Assembly (NCBI RefSeq): GCF_936925435.1
Contig: NZ_CAKZHQ010000026.1
Span: 20,518 to 84,517 of the forward strand
Length of the DNA: 64,000 nt
Origin: an uncultured Ramlibacter sp.
GTDB lineage: Bacteria > Pseudomonadota > Gammaproteobacteria > Burkholderiales > Burkholderiaceae_C
Direction of reading: 5' to 3'
The first letter of the stretch is position 1, and each line of letters opens with the position of its first letter. The notes under the pieces were generated by a model that saw only the letters and a list, made by a program, of their open reading frames with translations, was not told the origin of the DNA and did not search any database. Positions 44,200-51,835 of this stretch are shown one piece after another. The translations under genes were made by a program, and so were the position numbers.

Positions 44200-44250
44200 A
44201 TCCCGGGCTTGACCCGGGATCCATGGATTGCGGGTCAGGCCCGCAATGAC
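44200..44250 (+). repeat. Twin-palindrome dispersed repeat (IPGLTRDPWIAGQARND type)
   Basis: Two hairpins, ATCCCGGG-CTTGA-CCCGGGAT (44200-44220) and ATTGCGGG-TCAGG-CCCGCAAT (44227-44247), lie between the permease stop and the likely ATPase start. The sequence is open in the ATPase frame. The right half recurs inside putA. Confidence 0.8.
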
Positions 44251-44268
44251 AAAGGCGAGGAGCGCGGC

Positions 44269-45048
44269 ATGCGGGGTTTTCTCAAGATCGAGGGACTGGC
44301 CAAATCCTTCACACCCGGCCAGCCGGTGTTCGCTGACGTCAGCTTCGAGATCGCCCGTGGCGAGTTCGTCTGCATCATCGGCCACTCGGGCTGCGGCAAG
44401 ACCAGCATCCTGAACGTGCTGGCGGGCCTGGACACGGCCAGCGCCGGCCATGTCTTCATGGACGGCCGTGAGATCGGCGGGCCCAGTCTGGAGCGCGGCG
44501 TGGTCTTCCAGAGCCACGCCCTCATGCCCTGGCTGACGGTGCGCAAGAACATCGCTTTTGCGGTGGCGTCGCGCTGGCCGCAGTGGAGCCGCACTCAGAT
44601 CGACGCCCAGGTGGAGAAGTTCGTCGCCATGGTGGGGCTGACGGCCGCCATCGACAAGAAGCCCTCGGAGCTGTCGGGCGGCATGAAGCAGCGCGTGGGC
44701 ATTGCCCGGGCCTTTGCCATCGCGCCCAAGATGCTGCTGCTGGACGAGCCCTTCGGCGCGCTGGACGCGCTCACGCGCGGCAGCATCCAGGACGAGCTGA
44801 TGGCCATCGTGCGCCAGACCCAGCAGACCGTCTTCATGATCACGCACGACGTGGACGAGGCCATCCTGCTGGCCGACCGCATCCTGCTGATGCGCAATGC
44901 CACGCCCCAGCGTTCCGGCGGCATTGCGCACGCCGTCATCAACCCCCTTCCCAAGTCGCGCACGCGCGCCGGCCTGCACCACCTGGACGGCTACTACGAG
45001 CTGCGCAACCACATCGTCGATTTTCTTGTCCACAGGAGCACCACATGA
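44269..45048 (+). CDS. ABC transporter ATP-binding protein (NrtD/CynD-like)
   Basis: A 259-residue protein from the ATG preceded by GAGGAGCGC. An upstream in-frame ATG at 44176 would add 31 residues translated from the twin-palindrome repeat, so the shorter start is preferred. Walker A is GHSGCGKTS, Q-loop VVFQSHALMPWLTV, signature LSGGMKQRVGIARAF, Walker B LLLDEPFGALDALTR, H-loop MITHDVDEAILLADR. It energises the cyanate/nitrate-type importer. Its stop overlaps the cyanase ATG. Confidence 0.93.
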   Translation: MRGFLKIEGLAKSFTPGQPVFADVSFEIARGEFVCIIGHSGCGKTSILNVLAGLDTASAGHVFMDGREIGGPSLERGVVFQSHALMPWLTVRKNIAFAVASRWPQWSRTQIDAQVEKFVAMVGLTAAIDKKPSELSGGMKQRVGIARAFAIAPKMLLLDEPFGALDALTRGSIQDELMAIVRQTQQTVFMITHDVDEAILLADRILLMRNATPQRSGGIAHAVINPLPKSRTRAGLHHLDGYYELRNHIVDFLVHRSTT

Positions 45049-45488
45049 ACCGCAACGACGTCACCGAAAAAATCATCACGGCCAAGGTGAGCAAGAGCCT
45101 GCAATGGTCCGACATCGCCGCCAGGATCGGCCAGTCCAAGGAATGGACCACCGCCCTGTGCCTGGGCCAGATGACGGCCACGGCCGAACAGGCCGGCGTG
45201 CTCGGCGAGATCTTCGGCCTGTCCGCCGACGAGCAGAAATGGCTGCAGGTCGTGCCCTACAAGGGCTCGCTGCCCACCCAGGTGCCGACCGACCCGCTGA
45301 TCTACCGCTGGTACGAGATCGTCAACGTCTACGGCGCCACCATCAAGGAGTTGATCCACGAGGAGTTCGGCGACGGCATCATGAGCGCCATCGACTTCTC
45401 CATGGACATCACGCGCGAGCCCAACGACAAGGGTGACCGGGTCAACGTGGTGCTGTCCGGCAAGTTCCTTCCGTACAAGACATATTGA
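45045..45488 (+). CDS. cynS: Cyanate hydratase (cyanase)
   Basis: A 147-residue protein with AGGAGCACCAC before the ATG, which overlaps the transporter stop by four bases. YRWYEIVNVYGATIKELIHE and DGIMSAIDFSMDI carry the catalytic Arg88, Glu91 and Ser114, spaced exactly as in E. coli CynS (96/99/122). It decomposes cyanate with bicarbonate to ammonia and CO2. With the importer upstream it forms a cyanate uptake and nitrogen-scavenging or detoxification operon. Confidence 0.97.
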   Translation: MNRNDVTEKIITAKVSKSLQWSDIAARIGQSKEWTTALCLGQMTATAEQAGVLGEIFGLSADEQKWLQVVPYKGSLPTQVPTDPLIYRWYEIVNVYGATIKELIHEEFGDGIMSAIDFSMDITREPNDKGDRVNVVLSGKFLPYKTY

Positions 45489-45520
45489 GGGTCGGATTCC
45501 CGTCTGCGCGGGAATGACGG
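45488..45520. repeat. Short palindromic repeat after cynS
   Basis: GGATTCCCG-TCTG-CGCGGGAATGACGG resembles the GGATTCCCG...CGGGAATGAC repeats widespread in Proteobacteria. ATTCCCG (45496-45502) pairs with CGGGAAT (45509-45515). It may also end the operon's transcript. Confidence 0.6.
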
Positions 45521-45541
45521 TGCCGGGGGTAAGCTTGGCGG

Positions 45542-46567
45542 ATGCGCATTCAAGACATCCGTGACCGCCTGCGCGCCCACGGTGCCAACACCAGGCACGA
45601 GCACCGCGTCCTGCGCCTGTGGGCCAATGCCATGCCGCAGGACAGCGGCAGCCGCCGGCCCGAGACCTTCATGCCGCATGGCTTGCTGGAGGCCTTGCCC
45701 GCGCTCACGCAGGAACTGGCCGGCCTGGCCCGCCTGCGCTCGCGCCACCCCTCGGCCGACGGCTCCGAGCGCCTGCTGGTCGATCTGGCCGACGGCCAGA
45801 CGGTCGAGAGCGTGCTGCTGCCGCGCGGCGGCCTGTGCGTCTCGTCCCAGGTGGGTTGCGCCGTCGGCTGCGTGTTCTGCATGACCGGCCGCGAGGGCTT
45901 GCTGCGCCAGGTCGGCAGCGCCGAGATCGTCGCCCAGGTGGTGCTGGCGCGCAGCCTGCGGCCGGTGAACAAGGTGGTCTTCATGGGCATGGGCGAGCCG
46001 GCCCACAACATCGACAACGTGCTGGAGGCCATCGAGCTGCTGGGCACGGCCGGCAACATCGGCCACAAGAGCCTGGTGTTTTCCACGGTGGGTGATGCGC
46101 GCGTGTTCGAGCGGCTGCCGCAAGGGCCGGTCAAGCCGGCGCTGGCCCTGTCGTTGCACACGACGCGGGCCGATCTGCGCGCGCAATTGCTGCCGCGCGC
46201 CCCGCGCATCGCTCCGGATGAACTGGTGGAGGAGGGTGAGCGCTATGCCCGCGCTACCGGCTACCCCATCCAGTACCAATGGACCCTGTTGGACGGCGTC
46301 AACGACACCGAAGAGGAGGTCGAGGGCATCGTCCGCCTGCTGACCGGCAAGTACGCGGTGATGAACATGATTCCCTACAACACGGTGGACGGTCTGCCGT
46401 TCCGGCGGCCGGCCATGGAGCGGGCCGCCGACATCGCGCGGCGTCTGAGCGGCCGCGGTGTGCTGACCAAACTGCGCCAGTCGGCCGGCCAGGACGTGGA
46501 GGGCGGCTGTGGCCAGCTGCGCGCCCGTGAGCGCGCAGGGCAGGCCCAGTCCGTGCGCTTTATTTGA
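45542..46567 (+). CDS. RlmN-like radical SAM RNA methyltransferase
   Basis: A 341-residue protein. SSQVGCAVGCVFCMTGREGLLRQ holds the CxxxCxxC iron-sulphur motif; VVFMGMGEPAHNIDNVLEAI, LALSLHTTRADLR and YQWTLLDGVNDTEEE follow, and the methyl-carrying cysteine is in GQDVEGGCGQL. RlmN/Cfr enzymes methylate A2503 of 23S rRNA. It is shorter at the N terminus than housekeeping RlmN and lacks the usual ndk/ispG neighbourhood, so it may be a paralogue with another target. Confidence 0.87.
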   Translation: MRIQDIRDRLRAHGANTRHEHRVLRLWANAMPQDSGSRRPETFMPHGLLEALPALTQELAGLARLRSRHPSADGSERLLVDLADGQTVESVLLPRGGLCVSSQVGCAVGCVFCMTGREGLLRQVGSAEIVAQVVLARSLRPVNKVVFMGMGEPAHNIDNVLEAIELLGTAGNIGHKSLVFSTVGDARVFERLPQGPVKPALALSLHTTRADLRAQLLPRAPRIAPDELVEEGERYARATGYPIQYQWTLLDGVNDTEEEVEGIVRLLTGKYAVMNMIPYNTVDGLPFRRPAMERAADIARRLSGRGVLTKLRQSAGQDVEGGCGQLRARERAGQAQSVRFI

Positions 46568-46934
46568 CCGGGGTCTCGGTCTGGCGGATCAGGCCGCCGC
46601 CTTCCACGCTGCCCTGCGCCGTGCCGGCGCCCTGGATGCGCGCCATGCAGTCGGCCCGGTCGGCCACGGGCTGCGCATCGCAGCGGGCCGTGGCGTTGCC
46701 GGCCAGGTTGGCCTTGTCGGTGGCCAGGCCGCCGCGCTGCGATTCCTGCAAGGCGGCACCGGCCTCCTGCAGGCAGGTCGCGCGGTCCTGGTGCGACTGG
46801 CCGCTCATGCAGCGGGAGCGCTCCTGGTTGTAGCGTTGCTGGGCCTGGCTCAGGCCTTCGTTGCCGGCCGCCCAGCTGGCCGCGGTGACGGCCAGCATGC
46901 TGGCGCACAGCGCGATGCTCTGGTATTTCTTCAT
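46560..46934 (-). CDS. Small exported hypothetical protein
   Basis: A 124-residue protein with AGGAGA before ATG. A signal peptide (MKKYQSIALCASMLAVTAASWAAG) precedes a Gln/Arg-rich body with paired cysteine segments (RCMSGQSHQDRATCLQE and RCDAQPVADRADCMARI), a repeated C-x(10-11)-C arrangement typical of small Burkholderiales proteins of unknown function. Probably periplasmic with disulfides. Its 3' end overlaps that of the RlmN-like gene by eight bases. Confidence 0.75.
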   Translation of the reverse strand: MKKYQSIALCASMLAVTAASWAAGNEGLSQAQQRYNQERSRCMSGQSHQDRATCLQEAGAALQESQRGGLATDKANLAGNATARCDAQPVADRADCMARIQGAGTAQGSVEGGGLIRQTETPVK

Positions 46935-47039
46935 GGGGTCTCCTGGGGAACTGATGACGCAGAGCTTGCACCGCCATCGGGCCGTGCCATGTGCGCTGGC
47001 AGCGCCAAGCTCTGTAGGCGCTGGCGCTGGCGCTGGCGG

Positions 47040-47066
47040 CAAAAAAAGAGGCGCCGTAGCGCCTCT
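47040..47066 (-). terminator. Rho-independent terminator of the KGG-repeat stress gene
   Basis: On the minus strand AGAGGCGC-TACG-GCGCCTCT is followed by TTTTTTT, 19 bp after the stop codon. Confidence 0.85.
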
Positions 47067-47084
47067 TGCAAGTGCAAGCCTGTC

Positions 47085-47363
47085 CTAGTGCTCGCTGACC
47101 AGGCTGTCCGAAGCGCTGGACACATCCGACTGGTTGGACTGGTTGGATGCGCTGGACGCATTGGCGCGGTTGTTCTCGCTGCGCGCCTGGCCGCCCTTGC
47201 GGCCAGCGGCCCGGGCCTCTTCCGAGGTGAACTCGTGGGCCGTGCCCTTTTCGTGGGCGGCGCGGCCGCCCTGGCTGGCGATCTCGCGCTGGCGTTGCGG
47301 GTCCATCGAGGCGAAGCCCCGGTTGGAGTTGCCAGGTTTCCTGTTTTGTTGGGTCAGTGCCAT
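47085..47363 (-). CDS. KGG-repeat general stress protein (YciG/con-10 family)
   Basis: A 92-residue hydrophilic protein. RGFASMDPQRQREIASQGGRAAH and FTSEEARAAGRKGGQARSE are two copies of the con-10/KGG motif; the tail is Ser/Asn-rich (SSASNQSNQSDVSS). AGGAGA precedes the ATG. Such proteins accumulate under stress or in stationary phase and are often RpoS- or ECF-controlled. It has its own terminator and a palindrome upstream at 47485-47508. Confidence 0.88.
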   Translation of the reverse strand: MALTQQNRKPGNSNRGFASMDPQRQREIASQGGRAAHEKGTAHEFTSEEARAAGRKGGQARSENNRANASSASNQSNQSDVSSASDSLVSEH

Positions 47364-47484
47364 CTGTGTTTCTCCTGAAGAATTGGGTGTGGAAAAAGCA
47401 TGGCCTGCCGGCCATGTCCCATTGCACGCGCGCCGTACCGACGCTGCCGTCAGTCTGTCGGGGGCAGCTGTGTAGGACAGGGCC

Positions 47485-47508
47485 TTGCGCGGTTACATCC
47501 GCGCGCAA
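47485..47508. promoter_or_regulatory. Palindrome upstream of the KGG stress gene
   Basis: TTGCGCG and CGCGCAA form a 7-bp inverted repeat with a 10-bp spacer containing GTTACATCC, about 120 bp before the start. It could be an operator. It may equally be a hairpin downstream of the thioredoxin-like gene, which ends at 47521. Confidence 0.35.
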
Positions 47509-47520
47509 AGCGAGTGGGCG

Positions 47521-47880
47521 TCAGGCGGGCAGGACGCCGGCCAGCAGGCGTTGCAGCAGCGCCGCGGCCGGGCCCGGCGCCGCGCCGCCGCCCTCGCGCA
47601 GGCTGGCCAGCAGGCGCTGCAGTTGCGCCGCCGAGGGTGCCATGGGCCCGTAGAACAGCGGCTGCTCGCCGTGGGCGACCAGCAGGGTGGGAAAGGTTTC
47701 GACGTCGACCTCACCCAGGGCCTGGGCCTCATCCTCGACGTCGACCCAGGCGAAGCGCCACTGCGGATGGGCCGCGGCGACGTCATCGAAGGCGGCACGC
47801 CAGTCGCGGCAGACGCCGCACCAGGCGGCGCACAGGCAGATCACGCGCCAGGGCGCGGTGCTGTCGTCAGGGCGGTGCAT
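47521..47880 (-). CDS. Thioredoxin-like protein
   Basis: A 119-residue protein without signal peptide. CAAWCGVCRDWRAAFDDVAA carries a CxxC active site (CGVC), and VDVETFPTLLVAHG contains the cis-proline typical of thioredoxins. The C terminus is Ala/Gly-rich. Probably a cytosolic thiol-disulfide protein; partners unknown. It follows the histidine phosphatase gene on the minus strand with a dispersed repeat between. Confidence 0.83.
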   Translation of the reverse strand: MHRPDDSTAPWRVICLCAAWCGVCRDWRAAFDDVAAAHPQWRFAWVDVEDEAQALGEVDVETFPTLLVAHGEQPLFYGPMAPSAAQLQRLLASLREGGGAAPGPAAALLQRLLAGVLPA

Positions 47881-47903
47881 GGTCCCAGTTTAGCAAGGAA
47901 AAA

Positions 47904-47952
47904 GGCCACTAACCCCCGGCAAATCGACCTGGGAAGCTATCAAATTGATAGC
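47904..47952 (-). repeat. Dispersed palindromic repeat, intergenic copy
   Basis: On the minus strand GCTATCAATTTGATAGC is followed by TCCCAGGTCGATTTG and CCGGGGGTTAG, collinear with the copies in putA and dsbD but more diverged. It lies between the phosphatase stop and the thioredoxin-like start, untranslated. Confidence 0.6.
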
Positions 47953-47959
47953 TGCTGAC

Positions 47960-48631
47960 TCAGGAGTAGGTCAGCCAGCCTTCGCAGCCCGGGTGGTCCA
48001 GGTGCGGCACGGCGTTGTAACTGACCAGCATGTGGCGCTTGGGCGTGAAGGCGAACTCGGTGACCGAGCTGTTGCGGATGCGCAGGTTCAGCTCGATGGT
48101 GGTCTCGGCGCTGGTGCCCAGCACCTGGCCCACGGCGGTGGAGATCGGCCCGCCGCTGCTGACGATCAGCACGTTCTGGCCGTGGTGCTTGGCCCGCACG
48201 TGGTCCAGCGCGCCGGCCACGCCGGCGGAAAAATCGCTGTAGCTGGGCATGCCGCGCGGGCTGACCACGCCGGCCATCCACTGCGTCAGGCCGTCGCGCA
48301 GCAGGCGAAAGTGGTGCCTGTACATCTCCGGCGAGCTGGGCTTTTCCAGCTTGTGCGGATGGACGGTGGCGATCAGCGCCTCGCTGTCGTATTCGTTCAG
48401 GCCGTCCCAGGACAGGTGCTCGCCCGTTATGTTCATTCCCTGCAGGATGCCCGCCAGGGTCTGCTTGTGGCGGCGCAGCGTGCCGGCGATCAGGCCGTCG
48501 AAGGCGATGCCCTTGTTGGCGAAGTACTCGCCCAGGCGCACGCTCTGCTTGTGGCCCAGCTCGCTGAGGTTGTCATAGTCTTCGGCGCCGAACGAGGCCT
48601 GGCCGTGGCGCACGAGGTAGAGGGTTCCCAT
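47960..48631 (-). CDS. Histidine phosphatase (phosphoglycerate-mutase-like) family protein
   Basis: A 223-residue protein. The N-terminal TLYLVRHGQASFGAEDYDNLSELGHKQS holds the RHG catalytic histidine; VLIVSSGGPISTAV holds the second-histidine region, here SSGG rather than the more usual SHGG, which is notable because the second catalytic His appears replaced by Ser. Substrate unknown; activity might be reduced. It appears monocistronic or paired with the thioredoxin-like gene. Confidence 0.83.
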   Translation of the reverse strand: MGTLYLVRHGQASFGAEDYDNLSELGHKQSVRLGEYFANKGIAFDGLIAGTLRRHKQTLAGILQGMNITGEHLSWDGLNEYDSEALIATVHPHKLEKPSSPEMYRHHFRLLRDGLTQWMAGVVSPRGMPSYSDFSAGVAGALDHVRAKHHGQNVLIVSSGGPISTAVGQVLGTSAETTIELNLRIRNSSVTEFAFTPKRHMLVSYNAVPHLDHPGCEGWLTYS

Positions 48632-48704
48632 GCGGTGATTCTGGCGAATCCGCCGGGGCTGTGTCGTCCCATGCGCGACTGGGAGTCGCGCAGTTGACCG
48701 GGTG

Positions 48705-49673
48705 TCAGCCGCCCGCCAGCACCTTGGCGAAGACCTCGCTGTCGACGTTGCCGCCGGTCAGGGCGATGCCCACGCTTTGGCCGCGCAGGCGTTCGCGCTG
48801 CTGCCAGGCGGCGGCCAGGGCGGCGGCGCCTGCGCCTTCGGCCACGTTGTGGGTGTCGGCGAACAGCCAGCGCATGGCGGCCGCCACCTCGGTATCGGTG
48901 ACGGCGACGATGTCCTCTGCGTGGCGCAGCACCACGTCCAGCGCCTCCCGGTCGGCAATGCGGCAGGCCATGCCGTCGGCCAGCTGCGTCGTGACCGGCG
49001 CCTCGACGACCTGGCCGCTGCGAAAGGACTCGAGGTAGGTCCTGGCATGGGCCGAGACCACGCCGATCAATTTCGAGCGGGCGCCGGTGTGGGCCCGCGC
49101 TGCCGCGGCGGCGCAAAAACCCGAGCCTTGACCGATGGGCACGAAGACCACCTCGGGCTCGTCGCCCTTGGCGAAGCTTTCGAAGAACTCCACCCAGTAG
49201 CTCATCACGCCCAGGATCAGATCGCGGTGGAAGGACGGCACCATGTGCAGGCCGCGCTGCTGCGCCAGCGCTCCTGCATGCTCGCGTGCTTCCTGGAAGT
49301 CGCTGCCATGCTCCAGCAGGGTCACGCCCAGTGCCCGCATGGCGGCGTTCTTCTCCAGCGAGTTGCCGTGGGGCACGACGATGGTGGCGGCCATGCCGTG
49401 GCGGCGCGCCGCCAGGCCGACCGACTGGCCGTGGTTGCCGCGGGTGGCGCTGATGACGCCGGTGAGGCCGGGCTGTGCGCGCGCCAGCGCCTCGAAGTAG
49501 GTCAGGCCGCCGCGCACCTTGAAGGCGCCGGCCGGCGTGTGGTTCTCGTGCTTGACCCACACCGTCATGCCCAGGCGCTCGCGCAGCAGGGGCCAGGCGT
49601 ACTGGGGCGTGGGCGGCACGGCGGCATGCACGGTCTGCATCGCCGCGGCGACCTCTTCGCGGGAGAACTGCAT
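48705..49673 (-). CDS. Threonine dehydratase-like PLP enzyme
   Basis: A 322-residue protein, without the C-terminal ACT regulatory domain of biosynthetic IlvA. HENHTPAGAFKVRGGLTYFE holds the PLP lysine; SATRGNHGQSVGLAARRHG the phosphate loop; and IALTGGNVDSEVFAKVL the C-terminal signature. These fold-type II enzymes deaminate Thr, Ser or hydroxy-aspartate-like substrates. Last of eight minus-strand genes under likely MocR control, 2 bp after lysE. Confidence 0.88.
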   Translation of the reverse strand: MQFSREEVAAAMQTVHAAVPPTPQYAWPLLRERLGMTVWVKHENHTPAGAFKVRGGLTYFEALARAQPGLTGVISATRGNHGQSVGLAARRHGMAATIVVPHGNSLEKNAAMRALGVTLLEHGSDFQEAREHAGALAQQRGLHMVPSFHRDLILGVMSYWVEFFESFAKGDEPEVVFVPIGQGSGFCAAAAARAHTGARSKLIGVVSAHARTYLESFRSGQVVEAPVTTQLADGMACRIADREALDVVLRHAEDIVAVTDTEVAAAMRWLFADTHNVAEGAGAAALAAAWQQRERLRGQSVGIALTGGNVDSEVFAKVLAGG

Positions 49674-49675
49674 GC

Positions 49676-50308
49676 TTACTTCTTTTCCATGAAGGCGATG
49701 CGCAGGGCCAGCAGAGCCAGCACGCTGCCCATCACGTAGCGTTGCGCCTGCAGCCAGCGGCGGCTGCGCGAGAGCCAGGCGGTGATGCCGGCAGCGCCGA
49801 GGACCAGCAGGGCGTTGACCGCGCCGCTGATGCCGATCTGCACCACGCCCAATTGCAGGCTTTGCAGCAGCACCGAGCCGCGCTCCGGATGCAGGAACTG
49901 CGGGAAGAAGGACAGGTAGAACATCGCCACCTTGGGATTGAGCACATTGGTGATGAAACCCATGCGAAACAGCGTGGCCGGCGGGTCGACCGGCAGGGAG
50001 CGGGCCTCGAAGGGCGCGGCGCCGCCGGGGCGCACGGCCTGCCAGGCCAGCCACAGCAGGTAGGCGGCTCCGGCCAGCTTGATGGCGTCGAAGGCCAGGG
50101 GCACGGCCATCAGCAGGGCCGTCAGGCCCAGCGCCGCGGCCAGCAGATGGACGACGAATCCCAGCAGCACGCCGGCCAGCGAGACCATGCCGGCGGCCCG
50201 GCCCTGGACCAGGGTGCGCGAGACGCAGTAAATCATGTTGGGGCCGGGGGTGAGCACCAGCAGCAGGGCGGCCAGGGCGAACCAGGCCAGGTCGGTCAGG
50301 GCCAGCAT
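49676..50308 (-). CDS. LysE/RhtB-family amino-acid exporter (operon-distal copy)
   Basis: A 210-residue membrane protein with about six helices. LLLVLTPGPNMIYCVSRTLVQGRAAG is the family's N-terminal signature, then VHLLAAALGLTALLM, AAYLLWLAWQ and GFITNVLNPKVAMFYLSFFPQF. The family exports basic amino acids, threonine, homoserine or cysteine. Start ATG overlaps the VOC stop by one base (TGATG). Second LysE-type exporter of the operon. Confidence 0.9.
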   Translation of the reverse strand: MLALTDLAWFALAALLLVLTPGPNMIYCVSRTLVQGRAAGMVSLAGVLLGFVVHLLAAALGLTALLMAVPLAFDAIKLAGAAYLLWLAWQAVRPGGAAPFEARSLPVDPPATLFRMGFITNVLNPKVAMFYLSFFPQFLHPERGSVLLQSLQLGVVQIGISGAVNALLVLGAAGITAWLSRSRRWLQAQRYVMGSVLALLALRIAFMEKK

Positions 50309-50988
50309 CACAGTCCTTTCGATTCAAGCAGCACGCGGCCGCGCGGTGTGTGGAAGACGGCGACCAGGTTGGGCGCTCCGGCGTTGACCGCAACGTCCTG
50401 CAGGCCGATCGCGGCGCAGGCCGCTTGCAGGTCGGCCGGGCGCGGGTGGCTGGCGTGCAGCGCTTCCAGCTCCAGGCCCGAGGGCGGCAGCTTGCCAGCC
50501 GGGTGCGGGCTGTCCCACTGGATCAGCGTGGGCAGCGCGCCGTAGAACAGGCGCTGGCCGTCGTCGCGCACGCTGATCTGCCAGCGCAGCAGGCCATCGG
50601 GCGAGGGCCGCTGCGCCTGCAGCAGCGGGCCGCGGTCAATGCCCAGGGCCGACAGCGCGCGCACGCTGGCCGCAGCGGCGCCGGTGGCGGCGACGAAGTG
50701 CACCAGCCGCGGTTCGCTGCGCACCGCCTCGCGCAGCGCGCCGTCGTCCAGGTCGAACCAGCGGCGCCGGCCGGGATCGGCCGCGGCGGGATTGATGGCG
50801 ATGATTTCCAGATAGGCGCCCGGATAGCGCGTGCCTTCCAGCCGCAACAGCCGGTTGTGCGTGCCCATCAGTGGATGCTCGCCGCCGGCCGCCGGCGTCA
50901 CGCCCAGCGTGGCCTCGCACCAGGCCACGCCCTGGTCCAGGCTGTCGGCCGCGATGACCAGGTGGTCGAGGCTGGCGTTGGGTGTCAC
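50308..50988 (-). CDS. Glyoxalase-like (VOC superfamily) protein
   Basis: A 226-residue protein from GTG overlapping the phzF stop (GTGA). LDHLVIAADSLDQGVAWCEATLGVTPAAGGEHPLMGTHNRLLRL and YLEIIAINP match Glyoxalase_3-type VOC proteins; the C-terminal half has LIQWDSPHPAGKLPPSGLELEAL. These proteins bind a small molecule via paired beta-alpha units; activity unknown. Part of the MocR-linked operon. Confidence 0.85.
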   Translation of the reverse strand: MTPNASLDHLVIAADSLDQGVAWCEATLGVTPAAGGEHPLMGTHNRLLRLEGTRYPGAYLEIIAINPAAADPGRRRWFDLDDGALREAVRSEPRLVHFVAATGAAAASVRALSALGIDRGPLLQAQRPSPDGLLRWQISVRDDGQRLFYGALPTLIQWDSPHPAGKLPPSGLELEALHASHPRPADLQAACAAIGLQDVAVNAGAPNLVAVFHTPRGRVLLESKGL

Positions 50989-51827
50989 AGGGTCACCGTG
51001 CCACTGATGCAGGTGCTGGAATTGCCGCCCACCCAGACCTGCTTGTCGCTGTCGCGTTCGACGTGGACACGGCCGGCACGGCCCAGGCAAACGCCTTGCG
51101 CCGCCACATAGCGCGCCGGCATGCGGCCTTCCTCAATCAGCCACTGCGCCAGGCTGGCGTTGAGGCTGCCGGTGACCGGGTCTTCCAGGATGCCGACCGG
51201 GGCGGCGAAGCCGCGCACTTGCAGTTGGGCTTCTGGTGTGTCCTGTTGGATGCCGGCGACGCCGACCTTGTAGCCCAGGTTCTTCAGCTCGATGTGCTTG
51301 GGCTGCAGGGCCAGAACGGTCTGCGGGCTGTCCAGCAACAGGCCCAGCCAGACCGTGCCGTTGTCCAGCATCTGCGCCGCCACGATCTGCTGCGCCGTCA
51401 GGCCCAGGGCGCCGGCCACCTGCGCCAGCAGCGCAGGGCTGGGCGCGCTGCGTTGCAGCGGCGGCGCGGCAAAGGCCAGACGCGAAGCCTCGCGCCGGAT
51501 CTGCACCAGGCCGGCCTTGCATTCCTGCACGATCTGGTTGCCGCTGGCCGGCTGGCCGCCGGCTTCCAGCCAGGCATGGCAGCTGCCCAGGGTGGGGTGG
51601 CCGGCAAAGGCCAGCTCGCCGCCGGGCGTGAAGATGCGCACGCGGTAGTCGGCGCCCTTTTGCGTGGGCGGCAGCAGGAAGGTGGTTTCCGACAGATTGG
51701 TCCAGTGGGCGAAGTGCTGCATCTCTTCGTCCGACAGGCCACTGCCGTCCATCACCACCGCCAGCGGATTGCCCAGGTAGGGAACGGGCGTGAAGACGTC
51801 GATCTGCTTGAAGGGGCGCTGCTGCAT
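50985..51827 (-). CDS. PhzF-family isomerase/epimerase-like protein
   Basis: A 280-residue protein. KQIDVFTPVPYLGNPLAVVMDG, LSETTFLLPP, RIFTPGGELAFAGHPTLGSCHAWLEAG and the C-terminal DPVTGSLNASLAQWLIEEG with glycine-rich GRAGRVHVE define the PhzF family, with the catalytic Glu in LSETTF. PhzF of the phenazine pathway isomerises DHHA, but most relatives, including this one, lack other phenazine genes and have unknown substrates. Fifth gene of the operon. Confidence 0.9.
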   Translation of the reverse strand: MQQRPFKQIDVFTPVPYLGNPLAVVMDGSGLSDEEMQHFAHWTNLSETTFLLPPTQKGADYRVRIFTPGGELAFAGHPTLGSCHAWLEAGGQPASGNQIVQECKAGLVQIRREASRLAFAAPPLQRSAPSPALLAQVAGALGLTAQQIVAAQMLDNGTVWLGLLLDSPQTVLALQPKHIELKNLGYKVGVAGIQQDTPEAQLQVRGFAAPVGILEDPVTGSLNASLAQWLIEEGRMPARYVAAQGVCLGRAGRVHVERDSDKQVWVGGNSSTCISGTVTL

Positions 51828-51835
51828 TGGCTTCT

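Noticed and set aside
44200..44250. Possible CRISPR or riboswitch from the strong hairpins
   Set aside because: Only two adjacent palindromes, no spacer-repeat periodicity and no aptamer-like conserved loops; a dispersed repeat explains them better.
50985..51827. PhzF as evidence of a phenazine cluster
   Set aside because: No phzA/B, D, E or G gene is in the window; PhzF-like proteins are mostly unrelated to phenazines.
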